Part shown: piece after piece, positions 1-12,756 of the stretch
How positions within the stretch are numbered: position 1 is the stretch's first letter
How the letters are laid out: each line of letters begins with the position of its first letter
NCBI GenBank assembly: GCA_009823395.1
Contig: CM020510.1
Location: 13,830,273-13,894,272 of the forward strand
Direction: 5' to 3'
DNA length: 64,000 nt
Origin: Thamnaconus septentrionalis
Lineage: Eukaryota; Chordata; Actinopteri; Tetraodontiformes; Monacanthidae
Program-made: the position numbers and the translations under genes
The notes under the pieces: model-generated
The model's input: the letters and a program-made list of their open reading frames with translations, nothing else
What the model was told of the DNA's origin: nothing
Database searches by the model: none

Positions 1-1379
1 GGCCCCAAGAGAAGAAACCTCAAAACTTGGTCTACAATTACAGACCTTGCAGCCAGTGGCCACGCCTTCAACGAATCCCCTCCTCAGGAGTCCGTCCGCA
101 CTATAAGGAATCTAAAAATGTCCCAGTGAAGGAAAACGGCACCAAAGGTGCCCTCCCCCCTTTCACCTCCCTCCACCAAGTCCCCTTGCCCACTTGTGCT
201 CTGATAAAAAAAACAAAGCAGTTGGCCCTGGACCACATGGGTCACAACCATATGTTGCTGACAGTTAAAACCTCCTCATGTTTCTTTTCTAAACATTACA
301 CCAACGCTAACCTTCTCTATCCGCTGTGCGAACAATCTGCTGAATTCCCTATGGAAGACACTGACTGCTCAATGAAACTACAAGCAGATGTAATAAATCA
401 CATTTCTGAATCAGCTTAGTTAGCAACTGTACATTAATGGTTCCTTTTAGATTTCTAAACAAAAAACAAACAAACAGGTTTTTGGTAATGACAGAAAAAG
501 CTCCATAATAGAGGAAGGTCTGTGTTTGAAGTGTGTCATCATGACTGAGAGGCGAAACTGGTTGCAGCTGTGAACAGTGCTTGCTTCAGACGTGACCATA
601 TCCGCTATCCACCCATGTGCCGGAATCGTGCTACAGAAGAACTGCTACACTGGGAGCGCATTGGAACACATTGTAAAACAGTCTCCACCAAGGAGGCTGA
701 TGTTTTAACCGAGTGGTTGCACTTACATGACATGTCGTCTTTAAAGGCGCAACAAATACTGATGCAATCAACAAAATCAAAATATTTTGTGATATCATCA
801 CTTAAAAGCTAATGCCAAAGATACAAACACCATGACTTAATTTTTCCCCCACTTTATTACTTTGTGCAGTTTCAGAAATGCACCCAAGGTTCCACGGACC
901 CTATTTTTAGATTTTGCCGTTATTGCTATGAATCACAGGAGGAAATGGGATAACAAACTCCAAGGCAGTATTTACTTCAGCATCCATTATCATTTGTCTC
1001 TACTCTCCAGCCGTGTGCCTGTGCTGTAATCCCCAGCTCAGGAAGAGGACATAGCAAGAGCTCTGCACTACCCGGGACGATACAGTGACTGGAGGGTTCT
1101 CTTGGGTTGGCATGGAGCCCAAAATGCAGGTCAATACTTCCAGAGACTGCGTGACTGCAGTGTCTCCCCCTGAAATATGTCTTCATTTCCCCCCTCCTGC
1201 CACCTCTCACGCCCCGGAGCGGACAAGACTGTCTTTCCTCTCCTCTTCTCTGCCTGTCTGTCTGTCCTGTCCCCCTGCGTCGCTTCCATCCCCCCATCCC
1301 GCCAGAGTCCAACCACTTAGCGAACTTTTTCACAAAAGGCGTTCCTCTTTTTGCTCACCATAAGTGACACTCGGGATAC
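1..1379. other. Intergenic or intronic DNA, no gene recognised
   Basis: The open frames here, the longest 130 codons at 27-419, have no recognisable domain and no convincing splice-site context. They are not called as genes. The stretch could be an intron or flank of a gene lying outside the window. Confidence 0.5.
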
Positions 1380-2200
1380 TCAATTTCGCTTCTATTTTTG
1401 TGCCGCCGCAATTCCCCTCGCTGCTGCTGCTGCTGCTGCTCGGCGCTTTTCGTGCGATTAAGTCGGAGACAGCCCTGCCCCCCCTGGCTTGCCCCTCTGC
1501 TGGGCAGCCGTGTCAATCATGATGCGACGTACAAACTTCAACCGACGATAGAAATGCACTCGAGGGGAATTAATGCCGTTAACTCTGCGCCGAGTTTCAA
1601 AGTTACCGCCTGGCCAAAGTGCGCTATCTTTGCCAAACGAGACACGGAAAAAAAAAAAAAAAAAAATTCTCCTCGTTGCCGCTGCGTGGAATCAGCAGCG
1701 GGCAGAAGTGGAAAATGTCGTAGTTAACGGGATCCAAGTCGTAAAAACAAAAGGAGGGGACGGCGTTGGCTAACGGTGAACGTGCGCTACTTTCGTGTTT
1801 CGGCCACGACCCCGGCGGCTAAAACGGAGCTAGCTTTGCTAATGAACGGAACAACACGGCCCGGTTCCGGGGAGACAGGCTGGTTTTTGTGAGTGTGAAA
1901 CTCAGAGCAGCAGCAACTTCTCAAAAGAGAAGCGTGGCTGGCGAGGTGGGTGGAGGTAAGTCAGAAACTGAGCGGCTGGTGGCGGTGGGGAAAAGAGCGA
2001 CAACTCACAGGATAGTCCGCACAAGGCGACAAATGTGGTGTAAAGTCGCACTCCGTCGGATGGGAAAGTCCTCCGGCGCGGCCGTCTTCTCTCCATGGTT
2101 CCCGTCCCGTTAGTTAGTGACTTGGTGCGCCGCCGCGGCACTCCGTGCTCCTTAGCTCGTGTGCCTGCTCCTCGCTGTGGCTGCCTCGCTCACTGGACCA
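1380..2200. promoter_or_regulatory. CpG-rich block, possible promoter or first exon
   Basis: This stretch is visibly richer in CG dinucleotides than its AT-rich surroundings and contains a short CTG run near 1421-1440. A strong donor consensus (GAG followed by GTAAGT) lies at about 1955 on the plus strand, which would fit the end of a non-coding first exon. No coding exon that could follow it was recognised before the diablo genes, which are on the other strand. Direction and gene are therefore unknown. A promoter for a gene lying to the left on the minus strand is equally possible. Confidence 0.35.
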
Positions 2201-2233
2201 ACCGGCGTGGGCTGAACTACCTCTGCAGGACAA

Positions 2234-2338
2234 CAGAGAGAGAGAGAGAGGAGGAGGAGGCATAGGAGGAGGAGGGTGATGAGGAGGGGAGAAAAGTGGC
2301 CTACGCGTGCACTGCATTGCACTGCACTGCACTGCACT
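2234..2338. repeat. Simple repeats (GA)n and (GCACT)n
   Basis: A GA/GGA-rich run starts near 2234 and a run of GCACT pentamers covers about 2309-2338. Both lie just outside the CpG-rich block. Confidence 0.7.
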
Positions 2339-2400
2339 CAAACACATGGTCCCCACTACCCCACCTCCCCCCATCCCATCCCCTTTGATTAGTCTCCGGT

Positions 2401-5400
2401 AACACTTATGGGATGGAAGGAAATTCCACTAAAGACAGTTATTAGGAAACAGCGTTTGTTGTTCTTGTGATATTAGAAGTGGTATTTCCGTATATTAAAA
2501 GCCCCACTGAGGGCTGAAAGTGAAGCTCCTCCACCGCTGAAGGTGGCAGATCCCATCAGTGGTGTTATGTGCCAACCCTGTAGAAATTGATTTGTGTTCA
2601 TTATTTAACCATAATTAATTGTTAAGGGGTGTTAACATCATATAAAGGTCAAATATGCTATACATTGCCATATCTTTTTTTTCATTCTAGGTCTCAGGAG
2701 AAGAAAAACAGATAAAATAAACAATAAAGGTTATTTGTTTGTGGCCTTGTAACACTTTCTTGGGGAAATGAATCTTGCTTAAATTGGCATGTTTAAAGCA
2801 AGTATTAGTTTTGGTGCATGCTAAGGGATAAAAATGACAGTAATGTCAAGATCCAAGGAGTTTTTTTTGTCCTCAGGAACATTTGTGGACAAAATGCTGT
2901 ATGTCTGTCAATGTTGAGGTGGTCATGAATGCTTGAGTTGTGGCAATTGCACTTCCTCTGTGTTTTTCAAGATGTTTCACCTTTCATCCAAAAGGTCTTT
3001 TCTGTTTAAGTCTTTTTAAGCCTTGCTGGCAAAAGGTTTCCATGAACTTAAAGGAGACTTGGGAAAGTTGGCACTGCACACACTAGGCCATTAACTGAAT
3101 GAATAAGTATTTACCTTGACAGTATTCACAGCCCTTATTACATAGATAAAAGCTTATTGTTATTTTTTTTCCTGGCAGTCAGGGAACCTTGATCCATTTT
3201 TGGCAAGGCTCCACAGATTTTCTTAAGACAGACTGCAACTGGTTACACTGTCATTTCTCTAATCACCATGTCCAGCCTATTTATAGATGGGGGTTTTGAA
3301 TTGCAGACTGATGTGGATGTTTTCACTTGAAACATTTTTCAGTTCCGTCTGCCTTTTTTGCCATTCTTTCAACGCCGTCTTTGTGTGAGTGTTGACTATG
3401 TAATATGTAATTAGCTCAGTTACCCTATTGTTTGAATAAGTGAGGGGTCATGTATGTAACCTTGCTCAGGGGTATTGGGAAACTATGGAGGGGAACAGGA
3501 AGGGCGGGAATGTTAAAGCTAATATCAAACCCAGGAGATGAGCTAGTAAAGGACATTTTGCCTAAAATCACTCAAAAAAAAAAAAAATCTCTTTGCCGCA
3601 TCACCCATCTTCACCACTGTGACAGTTCTGTTCTGCAGCAGCGAGGTAACGAGACACTCTCTCACATTGTTCTTTTCTTTGAGATAATTACAGCTTTTAC
3701 ACATTCAAGAACCTGGCATTGAGCGTGCCACAGTGTTATTATCAAGCTCTGTAGCTTGAACTGATAAACATGCTCCCTCAGCACTTTCTGGCGGACACCA
3801 TAGTCACTCCCTGGAGATAAGCAAAAATGCCCGTTTCAATGCGAGTCGCTCGTGCAGAGCATTTTTTCCTCCTCTGCAGTGACGTCTTCATAGATCGTGA
3901 TTTTGTCCTCATGCAGGGAGCGCAAACTTCAGGGAGTCTCCCTCTCCCTGCGTCACAGCGCAGCTTCTGTGTGATTGAATCTTGACCTGTAATGTGTTAC
4001 CACGCTATACCCCCTGCCTCAATACCCTCCGGTTGTTTATTTATACCCTCAGAGAGCTGTAAACCCCCTACTGCTGCCCTTTTCACCAATCAATGTCTCC
4101 AGTTTTGCACGGCAAGACGACATACCCTGCATGTATTCGTCAAATCTCATAGTTTTCTTTCAAAATGCATATAAAATATCAATCACGTTACCAATTTATT
4201 TTCTTTATTTTTCCAGCGAGATGATTTGTTCCACATCACAGGCAACGCTTGTTCGGCATCCTCACCTCCCCTGCAGTGGTGCTTAATAGTTTATGAGCAT
4301 TTATGGCCCATGACCTTTGTAATTACGGTTACCTCACCGAGGTTTTATGCTGCAAAAACACTGAGTGTAAGCACTATTGCATTTTCCCCCATGCAGACAT
4401 GCAAGGGGGTGCACTGGCACCACCTCCCCTGTGACCAGTGGGTGCGCATCCTCACAGACTGTCTGGGACGTTTGGTTTTACAGTCTGTGAAAACAGCCTT
4501 TGTTGAGCACAACATTCCTGACCAGTCACATTGGTGAGCCGTTCTTCGCAACCCTCGCCCCCACCAGACCCCACTGGTTAGCCCCTGTCAAAGCTCGACC
4601 ATGTCGAGAAGGGAGAGGTCACCTCACTGCTGATGCTACACACTTTGTGTTCGGAGCACTATAGGTCTTCCCCATAATGAGCTCCCTTTGAACAACCCTC
4701 AGCAGTGCGCACTGACCTTTCTGAGGTACATATTAAGATAATGGGTATAACGTACCGGTTACAGTGCTTTTGTGGGGAATTAACAAGTATTTAAATGACC
4801 TTGGTATGAGAATTAGTTTTGCAAAGCATTGCATTAATGTACACACACTGGGTTAGAGATAAAATTATTCATGCACAATGCACATGTAGGAATATGCACC
4901 AACATTAAGCAATGATAAAGTAGCTCCTTAAATCGTACTTATAAAACTAACAGAAAAAATAAACCTTGTCCTTAGCACAATCAGTTTTAAACACCACGTA
5001 AAATAGTGACTAGTGGTAAAAACAAGGCCAATAACTGCATAGGCAGCATTTAACAGTGTCAATAAAAAACAACAATCACTGTAATGGGCGTGTAATGCCA
5101 TCTGGTGGAAGGCTTTAATTAGGTTTATCAAAGTTAAATTCCATGCGAAAAGTATGAAGAATCATAACCCAAGGACAAAAAGCATGTTGCTTGTTCTTGT
5201 TCTTCTTTTCTTGTTTGCTTCATTCTGTAACCACATTACTGCTTTAAATAGGTTTCAGGAAATAAACCAATTTAAATTCAAGACGGGTGAGCAATAGTTG
5301 TTTCAGTTCTGTCAGTGTGGGAAGATGTGACACTAAAAAATGATGTGATGACGGCAGGGTCTTGAGGTATGGCCTAAAAGCTCTACTTGAGAGTCAGGGC

Positions 5401-5679
5401 ATGGCTAATTTGCAATGAAAGCCTGGTTGTTGAGTGAGAAAGAGGTACAAATAACAAGTCAAGAAACACCTTGAAATGCCACGAGGAGAACACAGTTCAT
5501 AGTGGCACTTGGCAAATAACACAAACTCAACAGCATAACAAAATGATATATATATATATATATATTTTTTTAATCTACGTAACTATGTTTACATGTATCT
5601 ATCTAGCATTCAAATGGAATTTTAGTGCACTGCAATCTCTATAGTTTACAGAGAAATGTCTAAAAAAAGAAAAAGAAAT
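2401..5679. other. Non-coding, AT-rich DNA
   Basis: No coding gene was recognised. Open frames are short, lack splice context and resemble no family known to me. A (TA)n run sits at about 5544-5566. Confidence 0.5.
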
Positions 5680-6003
5680 TGGTCCTGCCTTGTGCCAATG
5701 GTTCAGGGTGCTGCTGGTGTAATGAAATAGATATTTTCCTGGCACACTTAGTCCTACTCCTTACAATTACGTGAGCAAATGGCCTCTGCAGCCACCAGAC
5801 CTCAGCATACTGGAGCACCATTGGAATGTAGTGGAACAGGAGAAGGGCATCATGGACATGCAACTGATAAATCTTTAGCAACTGCACAATGTTGTGTCAA
5901 TATGGACCCAAATCTCAAAGGAATGTTTCCAGCACCTTCTTAAATTTATGCAACAAATAATCAGTTTTGAGGGATAAAAAAGGTTCAACCCAGCACCGAA
6001 ATG
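5680..6003 (+). mobile_element. Tc1/mariner transposase fossil (C-terminal part)
   Basis: The plus strand reads, with frameshifts and stops, like the end of a fish Tc1-like transposase. It contains the stretch encoding 'PDLS...EHHWN', followed by the typical run about a virgin start codon, a glutamine-rich turn and 'SIWTQISKECFQHLL'. The frame is broken in several places, so this is an inactive remnant. No terminal inverted repeats were recognised around it. Confidence 0.65.
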
Positions 6004-6843
6004 GCAGAGATGGGAAACTCGATTCACATGACTTGAGGACTTGAGACTTGCTTGACTGATACTGATAAATACTGATAAAAGACTCTACGTGACTTTGACT
6101 TGACTTTTTTAAAAATTAAATATTTGCATTTTGTGCAACTTTTTTTTTTTTTTTTTAAGATTACTTTAGAAAATTAGTTTTATTTTGAGATATGATCGGG
6201 TATTTTACAGTGAAATGCACGCTGCATGCAGACCAACAGCGGTCAACAGATCAACACATGAGCAGCAGTCAGAGAGGTGGCTAGACCAAGAATAATTCAA
6301 TTTGGTTTTAAGGATTATGTTGTCGATGACGCTCTGAAGAAGATAACAGCAGTATGCAAGTTCTGCAGCTCAAAAATAAGTGACACAACCACCACAACTT
6401 CCAATTTCATCCGTCACTACAAAACCCACAAAGAAAGGTAAGCTACGCGAATGCACCTTCTTCGCTAACCGATACGGCTGTTAGAAAGCTAACGTTTGGT
6501 AATACTAACAGAGCTTAAACTTAACGTGGTTAGAAAGTAAAGTAAGGCATGTCTTCTCAATAAAATGCACAATAAAAGTGCCTTTAGCTAACTTGTCAAA
6601 TTGGTCAAACGTTAGCTAGAAAGTTAACGTTTGCTGATATACATGCTATTATTAAGCCACGTTAAGTTCATCCTATGCATAACACCAATGTAACGTCATG
6701 TTTCAATCTCCATCAGATTTTTGTTTTTCTTGACTTGACTCGGTTGACCTGAGCAATGACTTGACTTGATTTGCTTGATTCTCACCACAGTGACTTGGGA
6801 CTTGCTTGTGACTTGCACGTGTGTGACTTAATCCCACCTCTGC
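6004..6843. mobile_element. Non-autonomous hAT element with a BED-type zinc-finger exon
   Basis: The two ends form an imperfect inverted repeat: CAGAGATGGG at 6004 and CCCACCTCTG at the right end (CAGAGGTGGG on the minus strand). Both are followed by copies of GACTTG-type motifs, as in fish hAT elements. Inside, 6352-6437 encodes a Cys-x2-Cys ... His-x4-His motif (CKFC ... HYKTH) and is followed directly by a GTAAGC donor. This is the N-terminal BED zinc-finger exon of an hAT transposase; no catalytic part remains. An 8-bp target duplication was not evident. Confidence 0.65.
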
Positions 6844-7527
6844 CACAAAGTGTCCCAGATGAAGTGGTGAGCAAATATTAATTTATAAATATGACGTTTA
6901 TCTATAAAGATCCGTTAAAACATTGTTTGCAACTTGCTGAGATGCTTCCAAGTCACACATTTTTTCAATTTGAAGTTAAATAAACAATCATTATAGTTTT
7001 TTAAGTTAAAGCACTTTTTGTATTTCTCTTTTTTATTTTTTAAACAATAATTATTATAATTTTAGCCTATCATTTTCATTCCTGCTGCTGCTGGTCTGCT
7101 CCCAGTGACAGTGCTACATTGCCACCAAGTGGATACAGTGACACACACAACCATAATTGCAACAATTCTGTGGCAAGCTACACAAGTAAAATATAAAATG
7201 TAAAATCCAGACTTAGCAACACTAAACATTTTTAATCAGTGTTTTTGCCAAACATTTTTTCCAGTATGTATTATAATAAATTTAAACAAAAGGCAACTAA
7301 AACAACACAGAGGGAACAAAGTTGGAAACAAAGCACAGAATACGTACATAATCGTTTGACATTATCTGACACATGGAAGTGACAGTAAATGTGGATTATG
7401 TGGCTCATTTTTTCCCCTTTTCAAAAGTGTGACCCAACACAACTGTCACATGACTCAAAAGAAACCACAAGGTGGGATAACATCTCAATAATCACTTTCC
7501 CCATTTTTTTCAAACACTTGTTTTCAC
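6844..7527. other. Non-coding flank of the first diablo gene
   Basis: AT-rich DNA downstream of the diablo stop codon. It may include the 3' untranslated region (the gene is on the minus strand), but no certain polyadenylation signal was fixed. Confidence 0.5.
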
Positions 7528-9840
7528 TCAGTCCTCTCTTAAATAAGCGTCAGGCACTTCTTCTTCATCTGAGGAGGCAGCATGTTGCGCCATCCTTTCA
7601 ATCTCCATCACTTTCGTCTCAGTCAGCTTTTTGTCCGCATCAGCTGACAGTTTCTGCGACTGCTCCACCTGCGTCTGGGCCAGATGAATGTTTGTCCTGA
7701 TTGTGATGGACGCATGCTCTGCTCCTGCACACACATTCAAAACAAAGCCTCTGTCAAACTGATGCAAGAAAAAAAAAAAAAAAAGTTCTAAGGTTGACAG
7801 AATCTCACTTCAAGACCAGACATTAGGTGTGGTCATTAACAAGGCACTCGTGTCCATCATCTCCTTTTGGCTTTACACATAGGCTTACAGAGTGACAGTA
7901 AATGATCCAGACACTGTGGAAAGTGTAACACTGACAGCTGCTGAACAGGAAAAGTAATAAACATCAACTTTAAAAGCTTTTGGGAGATGATTCAGGGCAC
8001 AATGCTTCGATTCATCTTCACAGAAGCCCTGAGAAGACCTGCCTCAACATTACAACATGTCATCCCAGCAACTCACACCGCCGCACAACTGAAAACATTC
8101 CCCCCTCCACACACACCTGAAGTGTACGCCGCCTCTGCTGCCGCGTCACACAGCGTGACTGCGCTGACCCAGGTTGACTCAAAACGTTTGCACTCATCTC
8201 GTCTCTCATTGACCTGTCAGGATAGAGGAAAATAATGGAACACCATTTTGGTTCCCACGCAGCCCTGAACTGACAATGTCACAATCTGCTGACATATTTG
8301 TGGGTTAGAAATCCATATGTTTTCCAGCTTGTACAAACCTGTGAACGCTGTCCAATGATCACCTGCCAAATTGTGTCCTCTTCTGCCGGGGACAGATTTC
8401 CCAGCGAGTCCAAGTACCGTCGCTGGAGAGCAATTAGTGTGTGGACAGCCTGTCACAGAGAAGACAGTCAGACACAATTTGCCGTCAAAACTTCAACCAC
8501 AACTCAACCATTCACCATATTCCAGAACAGTGGTGGCGAACCTTTTTGACTCGTGGGCCACAATGGGTTCTAAAATTACTCTTAAAACACTAAAATAATT
8601 GCTGAAATACAGCTATTTTATGACTAACTTACTATATATATAATTTCTTCAAATTCAGCGGGCCAGATTATAAAGCTGAGTAGGCCGCATATACACATGC
8701 ATGTCCTAGAAAAATAATTTAACACAGCCCTTCTGCTCATCTCGCAATTTAACCAGGTGCCGCGTAAGAAGTGAGAAAAGCCAGGTTAAAGATATTTAAT
8801 GTCTATTTAAAAATCAGAATCCTTTCATTGCGAGAACCACCAAAATAAAATTGTAACAATAATAAAAATAAATAAATAAATGCAAAGCATAGCAGTGGGT
8901 GCAGTGTGATTTGCATGTATGACAAATTTCTTTTGCAAGTGAGTCAAGCCTTTAATCAAGTACGGTACACTCTTGAATGGTTGTCCATCGAAAAATAAAC
9001 GAAGATACTGCGAAAGAACAGTGAGAGAACTTACTTTGGAGTATTCTGTGATGGCGTGTATGAGAGCCAGTGTGGCCTGCGAGAGGAAGGTGCTGGAGCT
9101 GTCTGTCGCCAGAGACGCAGCTCGTTTGATGAGAGAGTCATGGGACAGGTCATCTGCCTGCCACAGAGTAACAACATGCAAGCAAAATAAGTGACCCGCA
9201 AAAACTAAAGATGAAAATCGCATGCAAGTTCAATTTTGGGTCAGTGTGCTCGCCTGTCTGAAAGGTATCGCACAAAGGCCGCCGCCGAAGGTGACTGACG
9301 CCAGGCTTGAGTACAGGATGTGTTTCCATTTCCCAGGTTTACGGGCTACAAGGTGCCTGCTGCTGCCTAAGATGACAGTCGCCGACCTCCTGTAAAACAC
9401 ACGGCACACACGATTTCTTCAGCACTAGAATACGTACGCGTGTTTTGCTTACGTAAAGTTGTGAGTTATAACAAAAAGGTAATAACGCTTAATGGGTTGT
9501 TTAACCAGTTACCAGGTTTGCACACATCGATACAAATGATGCATAGCATACTGTGGAGCTACCTTTTATTTCACTGAATCAAAACGAAACCAAGACCATA
9601 TGACACATCAGGGCTAAGAGAGGCGACGAAAGTCCAATTTTGGGGACAGCTTTCAGGGTTGTTATGTTTCAGCATTCCAAGTATTGACTAAACCAGACTT
9701 AATTATTTACTAAAATATTAAATATCTTCTTCTTTTTCTTTTTTTTTTAAATGGCAAATTTTCAGTTTTTAAAAGAAAAACAATTACAAGCCATACCTGA
9801 AGAGGCGGAAGTAAGTCGTTACTCTTCCAAGCCCGACCAT
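7528..9840 (-). CDS. diablo: Diablo/Smac, mitochondrial IAP-antagonist (copy 1, complete)
   Basis: Six coding exons on the minus strand: 9840-9797, 9389-9254, 9157-9035, 8449-8339, 8213-8117 and 7724-7528, giving 235 aa (human DIABLO 239). All phases agree. Exon 2 encodes a hydrophobic segment ([15 protein letters not shown]) ending in AIPF at residues 55-58, the position of the human AVPI motif. After import and cleavage this N-terminus would bind the BIR domains of inhibitor-of-apoptosis proteins and release caspases. Exons 3-6 encode the three-helix dimer (for example [16 protein letters not shown]) and the family's C-terminus AYLRED. The donor of intron 2 is GC rather than GT (9253-9252). 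The start ATG at 9840 was chosen because it splices in phase to exon 2; the first exon is short (14 codons). A second, diverged copy lies 5.4 kb upstream on the same strand. Confidence 0.9.
8527..8705. mobile_element. MITE remnant (hAT-like), inside a diablo intron
   Basis: The segment running from 'GTGGTGGCGAACCTTTTTGACTC' style sequence to 'GCGGGCCAGATTATAAAGC' matches the two ends of a longer related copy at 57112-57455 (shared GGGCCACAATGGGTTCTAAAA and TATTTTATGACT). This copy lacks much of the middle. It lies in intron 3 of the first diablo gene. Confidence 0.55.
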
Positions 9841-10192
9841 GTTGGTCCGCCTTTAATGTTCTTCCCCTCTTTTCTCCTTTTCGCCGAAGGTTCCTCAGTG
9901 GATTCTAGTTGCATACTGCTGCCCCCTCGTGGTGAAAGTGACAAAGTAATTTGGTAGCGCTGTTCTTAATAACAGATGTCTGTTGTGTGCTTTCACACTG
10001 CAAGGTGAAAATAATCTCTTCCAACATTAATTCATAGTTTCCCTCAAAAACACATCACCAGGACTATTTTTTTTTATTTATAAGGAATGGTTCATTAAAC
10101 GTTGTGTAACAAAATTTTAATAAACAAATACTGTGACAACAATAAAGTAACAAAAAGCGTTTAAATTAGTGCCACTGATAGAAATAAAAATT
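9841..10192. other. Upstream region of diablo copy 1
   Basis: Contains the presumed promoter and leader of the minus-strand diablo gene. No TATA box or other definite element was recognised, and there is no other coding sequence. Confidence 0.4.
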
Positions 10193-10197
10193 GCCAA

Positions 10198-10755
10198 TAA
10201 TGTCAAATTTTCTTTGATTGTTTTATGCATGTGCACAATTGTATGTGAGTGTGTGACTTAGTGGTGATGTAACCACACAATGTCAGTTTAAAGGTCACTG
10301 TTTGAAGGTAATTATTCGGAGTAGAGTTGAGCAGGAACATGTTGATAGCAGCAAAAGAAACAGGCCACAAGGACATTTGATTGTGAGATATTTAATTTCA
10401 CCCTTACATACTTGCAAAAGCTCATTGCAATAGATGCAGAAAAGACACACAGATCAGTAATCAAGAGTGCAGAGCTGAGGCTTATGATATTGGGAAACAG
10501 AAACTGGCCACTTCACATTTAAGACCACATTTACCGTTTACAAACTTTTTATATTAGAAAGGCACCTTAACACAAAAATACATTTGCCTGTGCTACACAA
10601 AGCAAAACAAACAAAACATGAAAGTGATTGTGGTGCCTCCAAAACCCTATACTAACACTTATTTAGCATTTCAATAGACTGAGGTATAAAAGAGTTCCTT
10701 AGTCTATTGTGTGCAGAGCCAATTTTTGGATGTTCATGCACCACAAAACTATGAC
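10198..10755 (-). pseudogene. Relic odorant-receptor locus with the coding region deleted
   Basis: Positions 10198-10594 are a close copy of 12757-13144, the 3' flank of the intact minus-strand odorant receptor. Homology stops almost exactly where that gene's stop codon lies. It resumes at about 10708-10755, matching 14487-14545, which is upstream of the intact gene's start. The 113 bases between these two blocks stand in place of about 1.34 kb that includes the whole receptor frame. This is therefore the scar of a second receptor gene whose coding region was removed. Confidence 0.7.
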
Positions 10756-10834
10756 ATTTATGATTATTGCACAGGTGTGCCTTAGGCTGGCTACAATGAA
10801 AGGCCACTCTGAAATGTGAAGTTTAATCACATAG

Positions 10835-10960
10835 CACAATGCCACAAATGTCGCAAGTTTTGAGGGGCCGTGCAATTGGCATGCTGGCTTCAGGAATGTC
10901 CACAAGAGATGTTGGCCGTGAATTGAATGTTCGTTTCAATAGGGGGGTTAGATCACTCAA
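10835..10960 (+). mobile_element. Tc1-like transposase fragment (N-terminal HTH)
   Basis: The plus-strand frame from 10839 reads RGRAIGMLASGMSTRDVGRE and then LNV, the helix-turn-helix region typical of fish Tc1-like transposases. After about 45 codons the resemblance ends. Together with its flank it forms part of the roughly 1.25 kb that interrupts homology between the two receptor loci. Confidence 0.65.
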
Positions 10961-12004
10961 TGATTCTCGGGTGCGGCACCGCTGCCGCTGCTTACTGCTT
11001 CCTCAGGGGATGGTTCAAATGCGGAGGTAAAATTTTGCATACTTCAGGATGTGACAATCACTGGGACTCGTTCGTGAGCACTTCCTGTTAAAAGGAATGT
11101 ACTTTCTCATGTAACTGTGTAGCATTAGGTAGATTTCCAAAATGTTGAACTACCCCTTTAATATTAGTTTGAATCTTTGTGGTAGAAGCAGTAGTAGCAT
11201 AAGAAATTGTGGACAAAAGCAAATGATTAAAGATGCAATCATTGCATGAGCCATCATAAACAGAGCACTCTGAATAATTAATGACATCATTAGCTGGCTC
11301 ACCGTTCCCCCAGAGCATGGGTCAACTGTGGAGGACAGTTTTTGCGTCCTTCGGGATGTGACAGTCAGTGGGACTTTAACTTTGAATGTAACTTCTGAAT
11401 TAGTTTCACTGGATGTTGTTATCGTACACAGAAAAAACAAAGAGCTTCTTCATATTAATACACTGAGGGAAACAATATGTGATGAAAAACAATTCAAGAT
11501 GACATAATATCCTCCTAAGATACACAGTTAAAGTTACCTTTCCAAACTTGATGATTGCACAGGTCACCTGCGTGCCACATATTTACCGTTAACAGTTGAA
11601 ACACGTCTGCAATGCTGCCTTGTGATCGTTAGGGGGAACCCCTGAGCATAAACTTTAGGTGTGGCGAAAGCGTGATTTCAAGGCATTTTTCTCCTCCAGA
11701 TATCCAGTTCCCTGACAACACAACACAAAACAAAACATAACAATTCAGTTTGCAGAGGCAATCAAATTATGTCTTGACAAATCAAATGGGACCAAAGCAA
11801 AATATAGGGGTTGTCACATGCATGCGAAAGACAGGTCATGCCACATGCAATAGATAATAATAAGCAATAATAAAATATCAAAATAAATGTTTAAACATGC
11901 TACATTTAAGTAATTACCTTATGCCATTTTCAAGTTTTCAAAAGGTTTTTAGCACAAGGATAACTTTTTTGTCCTATGATACACACACACATCATCTCTT
12001 TGGG
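10961..12004. other. Non-coding DNA with degenerate repeats
   Basis: Two similar short segments occur at about 11020-11070 and 11325-11375 (GGATGTGACA followed by ATCACTGGGACT or GTCAGTGGGACT), consistent with decayed interspersed repeats. No gene was recognised. Confidence 0.45.
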
Positions 12005-12110
12005 TCAACAATGCAGTAATGGAAAATTTTGTGTGTGGATTATTATGTAGATTAAAACCCCTTGTTCTATACTTGGTTTCCCACAGTCATCTTCACGTTG
12101 GTTATACACC
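12005..12110. repeat. Duplicated upstream flank of the odorant-receptor locus
   Basis: This segment matches 14637-14740 (shared CTTGGTTTCCCACA and CACGTTGGTTAT). It is the displaced left-over of the relic receptor locus, separated from the rest by inserted sequence. Confidence 0.65.
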
Positions 12111-12756
12111 GTGTGCTGTGATTGAGTCATGTCTTTGTTTGTTTTTTGCTTTAACTGACACAAAATGCCCTGCCCTGTGTGATTTCCATGCAAGCGTAAT
12201 TTGATTATCTGTGCCTTTTCTCTGCCATCTTATGGTATATTTTCAGAACAAAATGCTCTAAAAATGTATTTTTATGTTATTCATGCTAATCTTTCTCATA
12301 TTTGCATAAAAAAATATTTTAACTGCCCCCTGTATGTTTTCTGAGGTATCTCATACTTCATGTCACAAATGCCTTGCTCACGTTTTATTTTCATTTTTAA
12401 ATATATATATACAGGCTTACATGCATTCAGAAATAAAGAACATGGCATGTCTTTCTCATGTGTGCTTTCAGGTAAATTGTTAACAGTTGGGGATTTGATC
12501 TGCATCTCTTGACCTCAAAGGGTCACACGTGGAACATTGTATCTTTCCAATGTTAGTTGTTGCAGTGTGCAGCCAACCCAGGCTCGGCATGCCTCTGTTT
12601 GTCTGTCTGTCTGATGTCAGTCAGCCCAGTCTGCTCTGCTGTCTACCTCCCTCCACACCTGTCGCGCCTCAGCAATCAAACTCACCTGCTTATCGTCACT
12701 TTATCTGCACTCTCATTTTCAGCAGTTTTACCATTTTTCCTTTTACCCAGCCAACA

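Noticed and set aside
27..2374. Several ORFs of 60-130 codons near the left end
   Set aside because: Low-complexity or untypical composition, no domain and no splice partners; overlapping frames on both strands in GC-rich DNA.
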